From positions 62,001 through 126,000 of the forward strand of contig JAQBPO010000082.1 in NCBI GenBank assembly GCA_028287465.1: DNA of 64,000 nucleotides, in the 5' to 3' direction. Below are positions 36,736 through 45,971 of this stretch, one piece after another. Below the pieces are notes generated by a model. It was given only the letters and a program-made list of their open reading frames with translations. It was not told the DNA's origin and made no database searches. A program made the position numbers and the translations under genes. Position 1 is the first letter of the stretch. Every line of letters begins with the position of its first letter. Source of the DNA: Fibrobacterota bacterium. GTDB lineage: Bacteria; Fibrobacterota; Fibrobacteria; UBA11236.

Positions 36736-37620
36736 ATGTCCGGAACCATTCTCGCCCTGGGACTCCTCATCAGCGGCTCCATCGGGTTTTCCCTGGGCGC
36801 CCGGCCAGCGCAATTGATCAAGGTCGTCCGATTCTTCCGCGGAACGAAGGGGAAAATCGCATTCCGCGCGAAGGGCGCGCCTGGAAGCGCCGCTTCGGAA
36901 GCCCAGGACGTCATCGATTTCCTGTATCCGCTCGCGGTCGCGTTCTTCGCCGGATTCGTCTTTTCGACCCTGGTACCGGACGCCCTGACCCATTCCCGGG
37001 GATCCTTCGCGGCCTTCGCGGGCGGGGCGGCGGTCATGGGGCTGCTTTCCAAGTTCGTGTTCAAACGCGATCCCTGTTGCGAAGCCGGCCACGACCACCG
37101 CGGGTTCGGAGCCATGTCCCTGGTGGCCATGGCCATCTGCTCCCTCAACGACGGCATCCTCATCGGGCTGCTGGATCCGGCCTGGTTCTCCGGGCTCAAC
37201 ATCGGGATGTTGATCCACAAAATCACGTCTTCCTTCGCCATCGCCCAGGTGCTCCGGCAAACCCGCTTCCAGGGAAGGGGTCTGGCGGCTTTCGGCATCG
37301 TCTATACCCTCATCAGTCCCGTCGCCTTCCTTTTCGCCCACGGTCCGGTCGCGCATGCCCTCCCCGATCCTGAACCGGTCCTCGCATTCAGCGCCGGCCT
37401 GCTCGCTTACGTGACCCTGACCAGCCTGGTGCCCCATGCGCGCGCCATCATCAAACGCAGGCCCCGCACCGCCTATGGATTCGTCTTCGCCTTCCTGATT
37501 TCCGTCTCCCTGGGAATCTGGCATACCGCCCTGCATAAACGCATGGAAGCGACCGGAACCGCTCCTGCCCTGGCGACGCCGGATCTGGCCGGACGACCTG
37601 AACCGGGTAAGCCGCCATGA
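36736..37620 (+). CDS. ZIP-family divalent metal transporter
   Basis: 294 aa, about seven membrane segments. A CCEAGHDHRG loop looks metal-binding. Two core helices carry AICSLNDGILIGLL and LIHKITSSFAIAQV, where classic ZIPs have H-N/S-x-P-E-G and H-K-x-P-E-x. The Pro-Glu of the first motif is Asn-Asp and the second has only His-Lys, so it is a divergent member. The adjacent Fur-family gene overlaps its stop (ATGA) and a palindrome lies just upstream, which supports a zinc or other divalent cation role. Confidence 0.75.
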   Translation: MSGTILALGLLISGSIGFSLGARPAQLIKVVRFFRGTKGKIAFRAKGAPGSAASEAQDVIDFLYPLAVAFFAGFVFSTLVPDALTHSRGSFAAFAGGAAVMGLLSKFVFKRDPCCEAGHDHRGFGAMSLVAMAICSLNDGILIGLLDPAWFSGLNIGMLIHKITSSFAIAQVLRQTRFQGRGLAAFGIVYTLISPVAFLFAHGPVAHALPDPEPVLAFSAGLLAYVTLTSLVPHARAIIKRRPRTAYGFVFAFLISVSLGIWHTALHKRMEATGTAPALATPDLAGRPEPGKPP

Positions 37621-38126
37621 AGCGCCCCGATGCGACGGACCCGGCCGCTCCCTTCCTGGACCGGCTCCGCCAAGGCAAGGTAAAGGTCACGCCGAACCGC
37701 CGGAAGGTGCTCGGCCGATTCCTGGAAGGGGACAAGCCTTGGACCCTGCAAAGCCTCCATCGCAGCCTAAGCGAGGGGGAGGATTGCGATCTGAGTTCGG
37801 TCTACCGCGCGCTTTCCGCCTTGCACGTCGCCGGTTTGCTGGAAGAGTTCCGCCTTCCCGGAGAGAAGCAGACCTTCTATTCCCTCATCAGGCATTCCGA
37901 ACCGCCACGGACCCCTGGCACGCGGGCCTTATCGCCCCGTTCCAAGGGCCAGACCCAATCGAATGCGCATCACCACCACCATATCGTCTGCCAGGATTGC
38001 GGCAAGGTCTCCCATTTGGACATTTGCCTTCCGGCGGGAGTCATGGGAAAGGTGGAGGATGCTTCGGGGTTCCGCATCACGGAACATCATCTCGAGTTCA
38101 GGGGAATCTGCGGCAAATGTAAGTAG
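37617..38126 (+). CDS. Fur-family metal-responsive regulator (Zur-like)
   Basis: 169 aa. The winged helix is at residues ~15-75 (TPNRRKVLGRFLE, SSVYRALSALHVAGLLEEFRL). The dimerisation domain has structural zinc Cys pairs CQDC and CGKC, and a HHHHHIVC metal-ligand run. A ~25-aa Pro/Ser-rich linker after the helix is longer than in typical Fur. It is coupled to the ZIP transporter by ATGA overlap, so a zinc uptake repressor is the best guess; Fur, PerR or Mur cannot be excluded. The stop lies at the first copy of the 63-bp repeat array. Confidence 0.88.
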   Translation: MKRPDATDPAAPFLDRLRQGKVKVTPNRRKVLGRFLEGDKPWTLQSLHRSLSEGEDCDLSSVYRALSALHVAGLLEEFRLPGEKQTFYSLIRHSEPPRTPGTRALSPRSKGQTQSNAHHHHHIVCQDCGKVSHLDICLPAGVMGKVEDASGFRITEHHLEFRGICGKCK

Positions 38127-38355
38127 GCTCGCCGCTCCGGAGTTTGCTTAAGCAAACTCCACGCGGCTCGCATAATGGCCAATTGGTAGGCTCGCCGCTC
38201 TGGAGTTTGTCTTTGCGAACTCCACGCGGCTCGCATAATGGCCAATTGGTAGGCTCGCCGCTCTGGAGTTTGCCTTTGCGAACTCCACGCGGCTCGCATT
38301 ATAGAATTGGTAAGCTCGCCGTTCAGGAGTTCCTTAGGGCGATCTCCTTGGCTTA
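38124..38355. repeat. Array of 63-bp palindromic tandem repeats
   Basis: Three near-identical copies begin at 38124, 38187 and 38250, with a degenerate fourth at 38311. Each unit is TAGGCTCGCCGCT-hairpin-ACGCGGCTCGCATAATGGCCAATTGG. In copy 1 the core is a perfect 22-bp palindrome (38139-38160, GGAGTTTGCTT/AAGCAAACTCC), flanked by GCCGC/GCGGC arms; copies 2 and 3 keep GGAGTT/AACTCC. The array fills the gap between convergent fur and hldD genes. Short reading frames on both strands are only translations of the 21-codon period. Confidence 0.92.
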
Positions 38356-38359
38356 GCCA

Positions 38360-39358
38360 TCAAGCCCAACCCAGATTCTTGAAACCGCCTTCGAGGTACG
38401 GTACGTAATCCTGGATACCCTCTTCGAGCGACAGGATCGGCGCGTCGTAGCCTATCGCCCGGATCTTGGACAGCTCCGCCTTGGTTTGGTACTGGTATTT
38501 GTCCCGGATGGACTCAGGCATGGGGATGAAGTCCACCTTGGGTTCGCGTCCCAGGGTGCGGAACAGGGCGGTCGCCAGGTCCATCCAACTGCGCGTCTGG
38601 CCCGTCCCTACGTTATAGATGCCGCCCGGACGGGATGGGTCGAGGAAAAAGAGGGTCATGTCGATGGCATCCTTGACGTACAGGAAGTCACGCAACTGCT
38701 GCCCGTCCCGATAATCGGTCCGATGGGATTTGAAAAGCTTCACGCGACCCGAATCCTTGATCTGCTCGAAGGCCTTCACCACCATGCTGCGCATGTCCTC
38801 TTTGTGGTATTCATTGGGCCCGAAAACGTTGAAGAATTTCAGGCCCACCACCCGGTCGAGATGGCCTCGTTTCAGGTTCCACAAGTCGAACATATGCTTG
38901 GAATACCCGTAAGGATTGAGGGGGCGCAAAGCCGGCAACAGAACATGGTCGTCCCGGTAACCTTGTTTGCCATCGCCATAGGTCGCGGCCGAAGAGGCGT
39001 AGACGAAGCGGATGGAACGGCGCAGGCACCAGTCCGCCAGGATCTTGCTGTATTCGAAATTGTTCTTGGCCAGGTAGGCGGCGTCCGTTTCCGTCGTGGA
39101 TGAGCACGCGCCCATGTGGAGCACGGCCCGGATTTCCATGGTGTCCAGCCGTCCGCCCGAAACGGCCGCGATGAAATCGGCCTTGTCCATGTAATCGTGG
39201 TAGGCGATGGGGACGAGGTTCTTCCATTTGGAGGACTTGCCGAGTTCATCCACCAGCAGGAGGTTGTTTTCGCCTTGCTGGTTCAACCGCCAGGCCAAGG
39301 CGCTGCCTATGAATCCGGCCGCTCCCGTGATGATGATGATTGGTTTCTGCATGCCCAT
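38360..39358 (-). CDS. hldD: ADP-L-glycero-D-manno-heptose 6-epimerase
   Basis: 332 aa from the ATG at 39358 (39352 also possible). NAD-binding TGAAGFIGS, then GACSSTTETD, SSAATYGDG and YGYSKHMFD with the YxxxK catalytic pair; FNVFGPNEYHK is diagnostic of HldD/RfaD. It makes the L,D-heptose donor for the inner core of lipopolysaccharide. Standard length. Converges on the repeat array and fur. Confidence 0.95.
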   Translation of the reverse strand: MGMQKPIIIITGAAGFIGSALAWRLNQQGENNLLLVDELGKSSKWKNLVPIAYHDYMDKADFIAAVSGGRLDTMEIRAVLHMGACSSTTETDAAYLAKNNFEYSKILADWCLRRSIRFVYASSAATYGDGKQGYRDDHVLLPALRPLNPYGYSKHMFDLWNLKRGHLDRVVGLKFFNVFGPNEYHKEDMRSMVVKAFEQIKDSGRVKLFKSHRTDYRDGQQLRDFLYVKDAIDMTLFFLDPSRPGGIYNVGTGQTRSWMDLATALFRTLGREPKVDFIPMPESIRDKYQYQTKAELSKIRAIGYDAPILSLEEGIQDYVPYLEGGFKNLGWA

Positions 39359-39401
39359 AGTATTGTTATTTTCCGGTCCGGGAACAAGTGGGAGGTCCCT
39401 T

Positions 39402-40112
39402 ATGACCAAGAAGGAAAAGGCGGCGGGAATACTCGAAATCCTGGAACGGCTTTATCCGGATCCGCCCATACCCCTTTACCATACGAATGCGTACACCATG
39501 TGCATCGCGGTCCTGCTTTCGGCCCATACCACGGACAAATCCGTGAATGGCGCCACCCCGACCCTGTTCAAGCTCGCGGACAATCCGGCGGCCATGGTCA
39601 AGCTGTCTCCGGAACGGATCCAGGAAATCATCAGGTCGGTCGGTCTCTCCGCGACCAAAAGCCGCAATGTCTGGAATCTCTCCCGGATCCTGCTGGAAAA
39701 GCACGGCGGCAAGCTGCCCAGGACCATGGAGGACCTCGAGGAACTGCCCGGGGTGGGGCATAAGACGGCTTCCGTCGTGATGTGCCAGGCTTATGGCGTC
39801 CCCGCTTTTCCCGTGGACACCCATATCCACCGCCTGGCCGAACGGTGGGGCCTCTCCACCGGTAAGAACGTGGAAAAGACGGAGGAGGATCTGAAAGCCG
39901 TCTTCCCCAGGGAAAAGTGGATCAAGCTGCATCTCCAGCTCATCTACTATGGCCGCGAGCACTGCCCGGCGCGGAACCATGACCTGTCGCGTTGTGAGAT
40001 TTGCAGCAGGTTCGGGACGGCTGAGGTCAGGAAGGCCTCCCGGTCCAAGGCCGTCCTGGACAAGGCTGCCAAGGATTCCCTGGTGTCTGCCCGACGGAAG
40101 AAAGGGAAATAA
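39402..40112 (+). CDS. nth: Endonuclease III
   Basis: 236 aa, ATG 39402 behind GGGAGG. The helix-hairpin-helix LEELPGVGHKTASVV carries the catalytic Lys and VDTHIHRLAERWGL the catalytic Asp. The C-terminal cluster region reads HCPARNHDLSRCEIC, giving three Cys spaced 9 and 2 residues apart; the canonical C-x6-C-x2-C-x5-C has four and the tail after it has none. It excises oxidised pyrimidines in base excision repair. A basic tail of ~20 residues follows. Confidence 0.93.
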   Translation: MTKKEKAAGILEILERLYPDPPIPLYHTNAYTMCIAVLLSAHTTDKSVNGATPTLFKLADNPAAMVKLSPERIQEIIRSVGLSATKSRNVWNLSRILLEKHGGKLPRTMEDLEELPGVGHKTASVVMCQAYGVPAFPVDTHIHRLAERWGLSTGKNVEKTEEDLKAVFPREKWIKLHLQLIYYGREHCPARNHDLSRCEICSRFGTAEVRKASRSKAVLDKAAKDSLVSARRKKGK

Positions 40113-40284
40113 CCGGGGATTTGGCCTCCGTGGCTTTCGCAATTTGAGGACGGCCTCCCGGACACCCGTCATCCGTATGGTTTATTTCGCGTGGAACCAT
40201 CCCGTTAGATTGCAAATTACCCGGAATTGAGGCATTTTTGGTGGGGTTCCCAGGGGTGGGAAACCAGTATTGGAGACAAACCCT

Positions 40285-43200
40285 TTGCCGCTACCATCTT
40301 TCAAGCCATTCGCGGCGGTTGCGTGCCTTGTCGCCGCGCTTCTACTTCCGGCCCATTCCGAGTACGAACATAAGGTCAGGGCCGCCGGCGATCTCGAAAA
40401 GCTCGCTTCTGAAATCCAATCGAGCCAGGACCGGGGCGGGCATACCGTCAATTTCGATTACTACGGTTCGGTCGGGACATTCAAGGTGGACGCCCCCTCG
40501 GACAAGGTCGAGTCCCTTACCTTCAAGCGCAATTCGCCGGACTCGGAAGCCGTCATCCGCGTGGACAATACCTTCCTGGATATCAAACGGATGCCCGTAT
40601 TGGTAACGCTGAAGGGCCTGGCATTCCAACTCATGCCCAAATCGGTGCTTATCGCCGGAGCGGATGGATCCAAATTGAACGGCAGCCTGCTGATCGATTC
40701 CTGTTTCATTTTCGCGGACGACCTGGACAATACCTTCCTTAGCTGGTGGGCGGATAATGCGAGCTCGATCGAAATCCGCAACAGTTTCATCGTCATCAAG
40801 GGAAGCAAGGCGGCGACCACGCGGATTGCGCTGACCGCGGGCAACATCCGTTTCACCAATGACCTTATCAACTTCTCAGGGGCGATTTCCGGGACGGGCA
40901 TCACGAAGAAGTTCGACTTCCTCTCCAATACCGTGAACAAGACCCAGATCGAATTGGGAGGAAAGCTGGACGCGGGCCTTCTTCCCACCTTCGAATTCAA
41001 CCAGAACCTGTTCACCCACCATGGCGCAAACGATGCCTTCGGGGGCCAGAATTTTTTCGTCCTCAGCTACGGATCGTTCAATGAGGCCCGTTCCTATGTC
41101 CAGAACAACAAGGTATACAAGACCTGGAGCGGTTTCGATTTCCCCGCGAGCGCTCGCTTCAAGGCGGGGCCGAACGACTTGATCGATACCCTCGTGGGCA
41201 AACGTTCCACCGAGCTTTGGAATTGGTATACGGAAAACCTGGACTCCAACAAGACCGGCCTGTTGAGCGGGGAGTTGAAGCTGGAGAAGTACAATGTCAT
41301 GCCCCAGGATTCCGTCTACTCCTGGAACTTGGCCAAGGGCAATCTCAAAGTCTCCTTCCAACCGGAAGCCTATCCAAGGATGATCAAGCTGGATACGCCC
41401 GCGACCAAGGTGGTCCTACCGGCCGATTCCGCCCTAAGGCGTATTTTCCCTTCGGCGGGATATGCCCACTTCGGTCCTTTCCGCGTCGGCAGGATTACCT
41501 TGGGCGCCGAAGCCATCCACGGGAGTCCGGTCCTACTCGCAAACGACGCCGCGCTGCCGGCGCAATACCAGGCCCAACCGGGAACCTCCCAGGTCAATTC
41601 GAACCCGAGCTTCTTCGAAAATGCGCAACCCACGGCCCGCAATTTCATCCTTGCGAACGCGGGGAATACGCCCGCCGGGGTCTCCGTGATTCCCCAGGTG
41701 GATGGGCAGCTCGGAACCATGGACAAGCTGGTTTTTTCAAAGGTCGATTCCGCGGGTTATACCGTGGTCCGCGCCCCTGCGGCGCAGAACCTTCCGCCCA
41801 ACCTCCGCAGCCTGGAAACGAGCTTCCGGGTCACCACCACGGCCGTGATCAATTCCCGGGTCGATCTCGGCTCGAAGGAAAATGTTTCTCCTTACTCTTC
41901 CGACAAGGTCTTCTGGTTTTTCAGGAATCCGGATACCCTGATCCAGGCCACCAAGGCGCTTAAAGGCCGTGACTCGCTCAAATACACCGCGTCCAAGTTT
42001 TACTCGTCCGCCAAGGGCGACCTCGAGGCGTATCTGGTCGAAAAACTGAGCGTGCCGGCGGGCGGAATCACCATACCTGTCGCGGACGGCTCCATCCGGG
42101 TGCAATCGGTCGGCGGATTCCAGCTCACGATAGATAGCGCCCAGGTCCTGGACTCGTCCGCATATGGTCTTCTCTCCGTCCATGGATACTCCTTCGCCTG
42201 GCCGTTCAAGACCGCCAAGGACTCGATATCCGTTTCCTTCAAGGCCAATCCGGATCAGGACCTTTTCGTGAAAGTGGGTACTGCCTCTCCCGTGCCTTCC
42301 GGGTTCCTCCGTGACTCCACGGGAAACAACATCAAGGGCGTTATCAAGGAAGAGGACAAGGGCAAAACCTTCTTCCTGGGGATCGAATACAATATCCTGA
42401 AGGGCAACGCTTATAACGGCAGCTACGGGAATAACGTCACCCTTTCCGGATTTGAATCCACGACGTCGGGAAAGCTCGCTTATGATTCCCTCTCTTCCGG
42501 ATTGAGGGCGGGCCTGGTGGGGGTCGTCAAGGATTTCCGCTACCTCGGCGGAAGGGAGATGAAGGCCATTTCCGTTTCCACCATCACTCCCAAGGTGGCT
42601 TACGGAATGCAATTCCCCGTCAAGGCCTCCCAGAATTCAGCCATGATCGAAGCGTATATCCATGACGGTCAAGCCTGGCTTCCCGTGCCCTTGACCGGAT
42701 CCATTTCGGGCGGGAAATTCGTACTCTCCAACCTTCCCCCCAGCGCCCGCGCGGTCGCCGTGGTGGAACGCCTCATGTCCGCCGAAACCTATGTCGGGGG
42801 CAAGCCCGTCGTAACCGGCACGACCCTGACCTTGACTCCGCAATATATCTTTACAGATTCCCTGCATCATATCACCCATTATTGCCTGGAGTTGATGTCA
42901 GTGGATCCGAGCGGGACGGTGGATACGGACACGTGCAAGGACTCGGACAAGAAACCGATAGGCCAGGAAACCTCGGTCCCCCTGGTACCGAACTGGGCCT
43001 ATCAATACCGGATCCAGTATTACATGACGGACGAGAAAATCGACGGGAGGAAATTCGAGATCCTCGTCGGAAGCACGTTCAATCTGAAATCGGCCGCGCA
43101 ACCGCCCGACATCGCATCCAAGGCGAGCAAACGATGGCATCTGGTCGGGTTTCCGATGGAGGGCCTTTTCTCCAACATTCTCCGAAAGCAGCCCGAGACC

Positions 43201-44382
43201 GTTCCGGATTCCATCAAGGACACCACCTTCGTCTTGCGGTTCCATAAGGACAAACCGACCGACAAGGTCAAGGTGGCTTTCGATACCCTGGCTGGTTGGG
43301 ACACCCTCACGGTGAAACGCGGGCAGGGATATCTCATGGCTTCGGCCCACCCGTTCAAGACGGTCGTTGAGGACTCCGACAAGGCCCTGGCCCTCCAGCC
43401 GGATACTCTCAAGCTTGATACGGGATGGAACTTCATCGCCAACCCCTTTCCGATCAACATGCTCGTGACCAAGATCCGATGCCTGCCGAACCGCCCACTG
43501 AAATTCTGGCGTCTGGACACGGCCGTAACCGGTTCCGCTAAGCGCAAATACCTTTGGACCCGGGAAACCACCTTGCGGCCGTTCTTCGGATATGCCTTCC
43601 ATGCGGAATCCGGGGACCGGTTGGTTTTCGATCCACTGGCCAATCCGGCAACGGACCTGGCCAAGACCGCCGCGGGGACCTCCGGGACGGAACTGGAAGC
43701 CCGCATCGATGCCCCCTGGGGTTCGTCCGCCATGACCCTTTCGACCATGCCCAGGCAGTCCAGCATCCCCTTCCTGCCCTTGCCTTTCGCGGGTCCGCAA
43801 CTCCTGGTTGGAGGCGGGGGAGGGTATATGATCAAGGCCATCGCCAATGAGGCCAACATCGATGAACCCGTCGTGATCCTTTCTCCCCAGGCCGGCATCG
43901 CCACTTTCTCCCTGACCCGGCCTTTCCGGACCGGCATGGCCATGCGCCTCATCGACCTCGAATCCGGTACGGTTTACGATGAGGCCGGCGCGCGTGCCCT
44001 CCCGGTTACGGAAGGCCGCCAATCCTATCGTCTCCTCGCCGGGGATCCGGCCTTCGTGGAAGCGGGCACCCGAGCCTTCCTCGCCTCCGCGCCCGCCGAA
44101 ATCGGGATCTCCCAGAACTATCCGAACCCCTTCCGGGGAAGGACCCAGGTGGAATTGCGCTGGCCCTCCTGGCAAGGCGGCTCCCGCACCGCGATACTGG
44201 ATGTCATCGACATGCAAGGCCGTACCGCAACCCATATCGACCTCGGGGAAATCCGGGTCGGCAAACAGGTCCTGACCCTCGATGGCGCGGCCTGGACAAC
44301 GGGCGTTTACCTCTATCGCCTCACCGTTGCCGCCGGCAATCGCCGGATCCACCTCCAGAAGAGAATGTTGGTGTCGCCATGA
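40285..44382 (+). CDS. Secreted beta-helix protein with C-terminal T9SS/FlgD-type sorting domain
   Basis: About 1365 aa from TTG 40285 (GGAGA eight bases upstream; TTG 40270 is possible). The signal peptide covers FAAVACLVAALLLPAHS. An N-terminal half to about residue 300 has the repeated V/I-rich strand pattern of a right-handed beta-helix. The middle is beta-rich without a clear family. Near the end, ISQNYPNPFRGRTQVELRWP, a Gly/Asp-rich strand region and VYLYRLTVAAGNRRIHLQKRMLV form the FlgD-Ig-like/Por-type C-terminal domain used for outer-membrane secretion by T9SS and related routes. The stop overlaps the next gene (ATGA). Surface-exposed adhesin or glycan-binding role is inferred only. 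Confidence 0.78.
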   Translation: MPLPSFKPFAAVACLVAALLLPAHSEYEHKVRAAGDLEKLASEIQSSQDRGGHTVNFDYYGSVGTFKVDAPSDKVESLTFKRNSPDSEAVIRVDNTFLDIKRMPVLVTLKGLAFQLMPKSVLIAGADGSKLNGSLLIDSCFIFADDLDNTFLSWWADNASSIEIRNSFIVIKGSKAATTRIALTAGNIRFTNDLINFSGAISGTGITKKFDFLSNTVNKTQIELGGKLDAGLLPTFEFNQNLFTHHGANDAFGGQNFFVLSYGSFNEARSYVQNNKVYKTWSGFDFPASARFKAGPNDLIDTLVGKRSTELWNWYTENLDSNKTGLLSGELKLEKYNVMPQDSVYSWNLAKGNLKVSFQPEAYPRMIKLDTPATKVVLPADSALRRIFPSAGYAHFGPFRVGRITLGAEAIHGSPVLLANDAALPAQYQAQPGTSQVNSNPSFFENAQPTARNFILANAGNTPAGVSVIPQVDGQLGTMDKLVFSKVDSAGYTVVRAPAAQNLPPNLRSLETSFRVTTTAVINSRVDLGSKENVSPYSSDKVFWFFRNPDTLIQATKALKGRDSLKYTASKFYSSAKGDLEAYLVEKLSVPAGGITIPVADGSIRVQSVGGFQLTIDSAQVLDSSAYGLLSVHGYSFAWPFKTAKDSISVSFKANPDQDLFVKVGTASPVPSGFLRDSTGNNIKGVIKEEDKGKTFFLGIEYNILKGNAYNGSYGNNVTLSGFESTTSGKLAYDSLSSGLRAGLVGVVKDFRYLGGREMKAISVSTITPKVAYGMQFPVKASQNSAMIEAYIHDGQAWLPVPLTGSISGGKFVLSNLPPSARAVAVVERLMSAETYVGGKPVVTGTTLTLTPQYIFTDSLHHITHYCLELMSVDPSGTVDTDTCKDSDKKPIGQETSVPLVPNWAYQYRIQYYMTDEKIDGRKFEILVGSTFNLKSAAQPPDIASKASKRWHLVGFPMEGLFSNILRKQPETVPDSIKDTTFVLRFHKDKPTDKVKVAFDTLAGWDTLTVKRGQGYLMASAHPFKTVVEDSDKALALQPDTLKLDTGWNFIANPFPINMLVTKIRCLPNRPLKFWRLDTAVTGSAKRKYLWTRETTLRPFFGYAFHAESGDRLVFDPLANPATDLAKTAAGTSGTELEARIDAPWGSSAMTLSTMPRQSSIPFLPLPFAGPQLLVGGGGGYMIKAIANEANIDEPVVILSPQAGIATFSLTRPFRTGMAMRLIDLESGTVYDEAGARALPVTEGRQSYRLLAGDPAFVEAGTRAFLASAPAEIGISQNYPNPFRGRTQVELRWPSWQGGSRTAILDVIDMQGRTATHIDLGEIRVGKQVLTLDGAAWTTGVYLYRLTVAAGNRRIHLQKRMLVSP

Positions 44383-45221
44383 GCCGAATCCTCCCCAACC
44401 CCAAGACCGTCATTGCCGGCTTAGCCTTATGGCTCGGCTCCGCCTGCCTCGCGCCCGTCCTGGCCTCGAGTTGCCTGGACAACCGCGACTTCGACCAGAG
44501 TCTTCCGACCGTGATCGGCAAGGAGGACCAGGTCGGCAAATTCCCCTTCGCCTTGAATTGCGATACCGTATTCGTGCGCAAGGGCGTGACGACCACGGTC
44601 CATCCCGGCACCATGCTCTATTTCTCCCGGCCTTCCCTGAACAGCGTCATCAAGGTCGAAGGAACCCTGATCATCAAGGGAACCAAGAACTCCTACGTAT
44701 CCCTCAGCGGATCCCTGGACACCACCCGGAACGGAATCGAGACCGGCAACCGGCCCTGGGGCGGCATCGAGGTCGCGGAGGGCGGAAAGCTTGTTATGGA
44801 ATATGCCGGGGTCATGCGCGCGCCTACGCCCATTACCGCATTCTCCTTCCAGGTTAAAATCCTGAACAGCTGGTTCAAGGGGAGTTCCGGCATGATCCTT
44901 CCCGACGGAACCCTGTTCGCCATGGAATCCAAATGGCAAGCCGTGAACAGCATGGATTTGACCAAGGGAAATACCGATCAGCGGGCGAATGAATCCGAGC
45001 GTCCCAAGGACGCGATCAGCCAGAAAGAGAAGAACGAGTTGCTGGCTAAGGATTCAGGTTTCTGGACCTGGAAGAAGGCCGCCATGGGCGCCGGAGCCCT
45101 TGCCGTAGTGGGCGTGGGATTCGCCGTCCTCCTGGCCCCGGACGAGGACGGTACCCCTGGTCCTGCCGTTAAGACCGCGAAGTCCAACATCGACGAATTC
45201 AATGCGGGTTACCCCGAATAG
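44379..45221 (+). CDS. Secreted beta-helix-like protein with C-terminal membrane segment
   Basis: 280 aa, overlapping the preceding gene by ATGA, so both are probably made together. Signal peptide ends near VLASS. A repeat region resembling the start of the previous protein follows (VHPGTMLYFSRPSLN, IIKGTKNSYVSLSG, WGGIEVAEGGKLVMEY), typical of a right-handed beta-helix. A linker with many charged residues leads to a hydrophobic Ala/Gly-rich helix (MGAGALAVVGVGFAVLLA, about residues 236-253) and a short Pro/Asp tail. It lacks the sorting domain of its partner and may stay membrane bound. Confidence 0.7.
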   Translation: MSRILPNPKTVIAGLALWLGSACLAPVLASSCLDNRDFDQSLPTVIGKEDQVGKFPFALNCDTVFVRKGVTTTVHPGTMLYFSRPSLNSVIKVEGTLIIKGTKNSYVSLSGSLDTTRNGIETGNRPWGGIEVAEGGKLVMEYAGVMRAPTPITAFSFQVKILNSWFKGSSGMILPDGTLFAMESKWQAVNSMDLTKGNTDQRANESERPKDAISQKEKNELLAKDSGFWTWKKAAMGAGALAVVGVGFAVLLAPDEDGTPGPAVKTAKSNIDEFNAGYPE

Positions 45222-45249
45222 ATTGTGGAAGAGGTAACCGGTAAGCCCT

Positions 45250-45876
45250 TCAGTTGCCGGACTCGAACCGCTTCAACTCATCCCGGATCTTCGCCGCTTC
45301 CTCATAATGTTCGGCCGCCAGGGCCCTGCGCAAATTGTCCTTCAAGCGCTCGACCTGGGAGATATGGGTCTCGGGTTCCGCTTCTTCCCCTGATTCGACC
45401 TCGGAGAGCACGCCTTCGCCTTCCCCGGTTTCCTTGACGACGATGGCCGCGCTCTCGTACACGTCCTTATGCACGAAGATTGGCGCCTTATAGCGCAAGG
45501 CCAAGGCGATGGCGTCCGAAGGCCGCGCGTCGATGTCCAGGTCCTCGATGCCTTCCCGCTTGAAATAGACCCGGCCGAAGAAGGTGTTTTCGGTAAGGGA
45601 GGTGACCTGGACCTTGGTGACTTCCACGTCCAGCATGCCCAGGACGTTCTTCATCAAATCGTGGGTCAGGGGCCTGGGGGGCACCTGGTTGTTGTAGGCG
45701 ATGGCGATGGACTGGGCTTCGTTGGCGCCGATGAAGATGGGGAGGACCCGGTTGTCCCCGTCCGCCTTCAGGAAGACGATGAAGCCTAGATTGCTTACGG
45801 AAATGTTGTCGATGCCGGCTTCGAGGAAATCCTCCTCGTTCAGGTCGAAACGTTCTTCCGGTTCCTCATCCATCAT
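45250..45876 (-). CDS. Bifunctional nuclease (BFN) domain protein with UVR motif
   Basis: 208 aa from ATG 45876 (AAGGACGG upstream); the longer open frame overlaps YchF. The BFN core (DUF151) is clear: DNRVLPIFIGANEAQSIA, RPLTHDLM, VTSLTENTFFGRVYF and DARPSDAIALALR. A Glu-rich linker leads to a C-terminal UvrB/UvrC helical motif (LRRALAAEHYEEAAKIRDEL). This domain pair is common in Bacteroidota-related genomes. Nuclease activity is known for plant and mycobacterial relatives; the cellular role here is unknown. Confidence 0.92.
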   Translation of the reverse strand: MMDEEPEERFDLNEEDFLEAGIDNISVSNLGFIVFLKADGDNRVLPIFIGANEAQSIAIAYNNQVPPRPLTHDLMKNVLGMLDVEVTKVQVTSLTENTFFGRVYFKREGIEDLDIDARPSDAIALALRYKAPIFVHKDVYESAAIVVKETGEGEGVLSEVESGEEAEPETHISQVERLKDNLRRALAAEHYEEAAKIRDELKRFESGN

Positions 45877-45971
45877 TCCGTCCTTGGCCGCGGTTGTTCC
45901 ATTCCAAAATAACCTGCCTGCTTCCCGGATGCACGGAAATTGAGGCCCAGGCGAGCCGGGACCCTTCCCGA

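Noticed and set aside
38124-38355. CRISPR array
   Set aside because: Units are tandem and contiguous with no unique spacers of constant length, and there are no cas genes nearby.
38087-38356. 70-aa frames on both strands with a 21-residue repeated sequence
   Set aside because: They are only translations of the 63-bp palindromic array; the repetition comes from DNA period divisible by three.
42898-44352. 484-aa minus-strand frame
   Set aside because: Shadow of the beta-helix protein at 40285-44382, which carries signal peptide and sorting domain.
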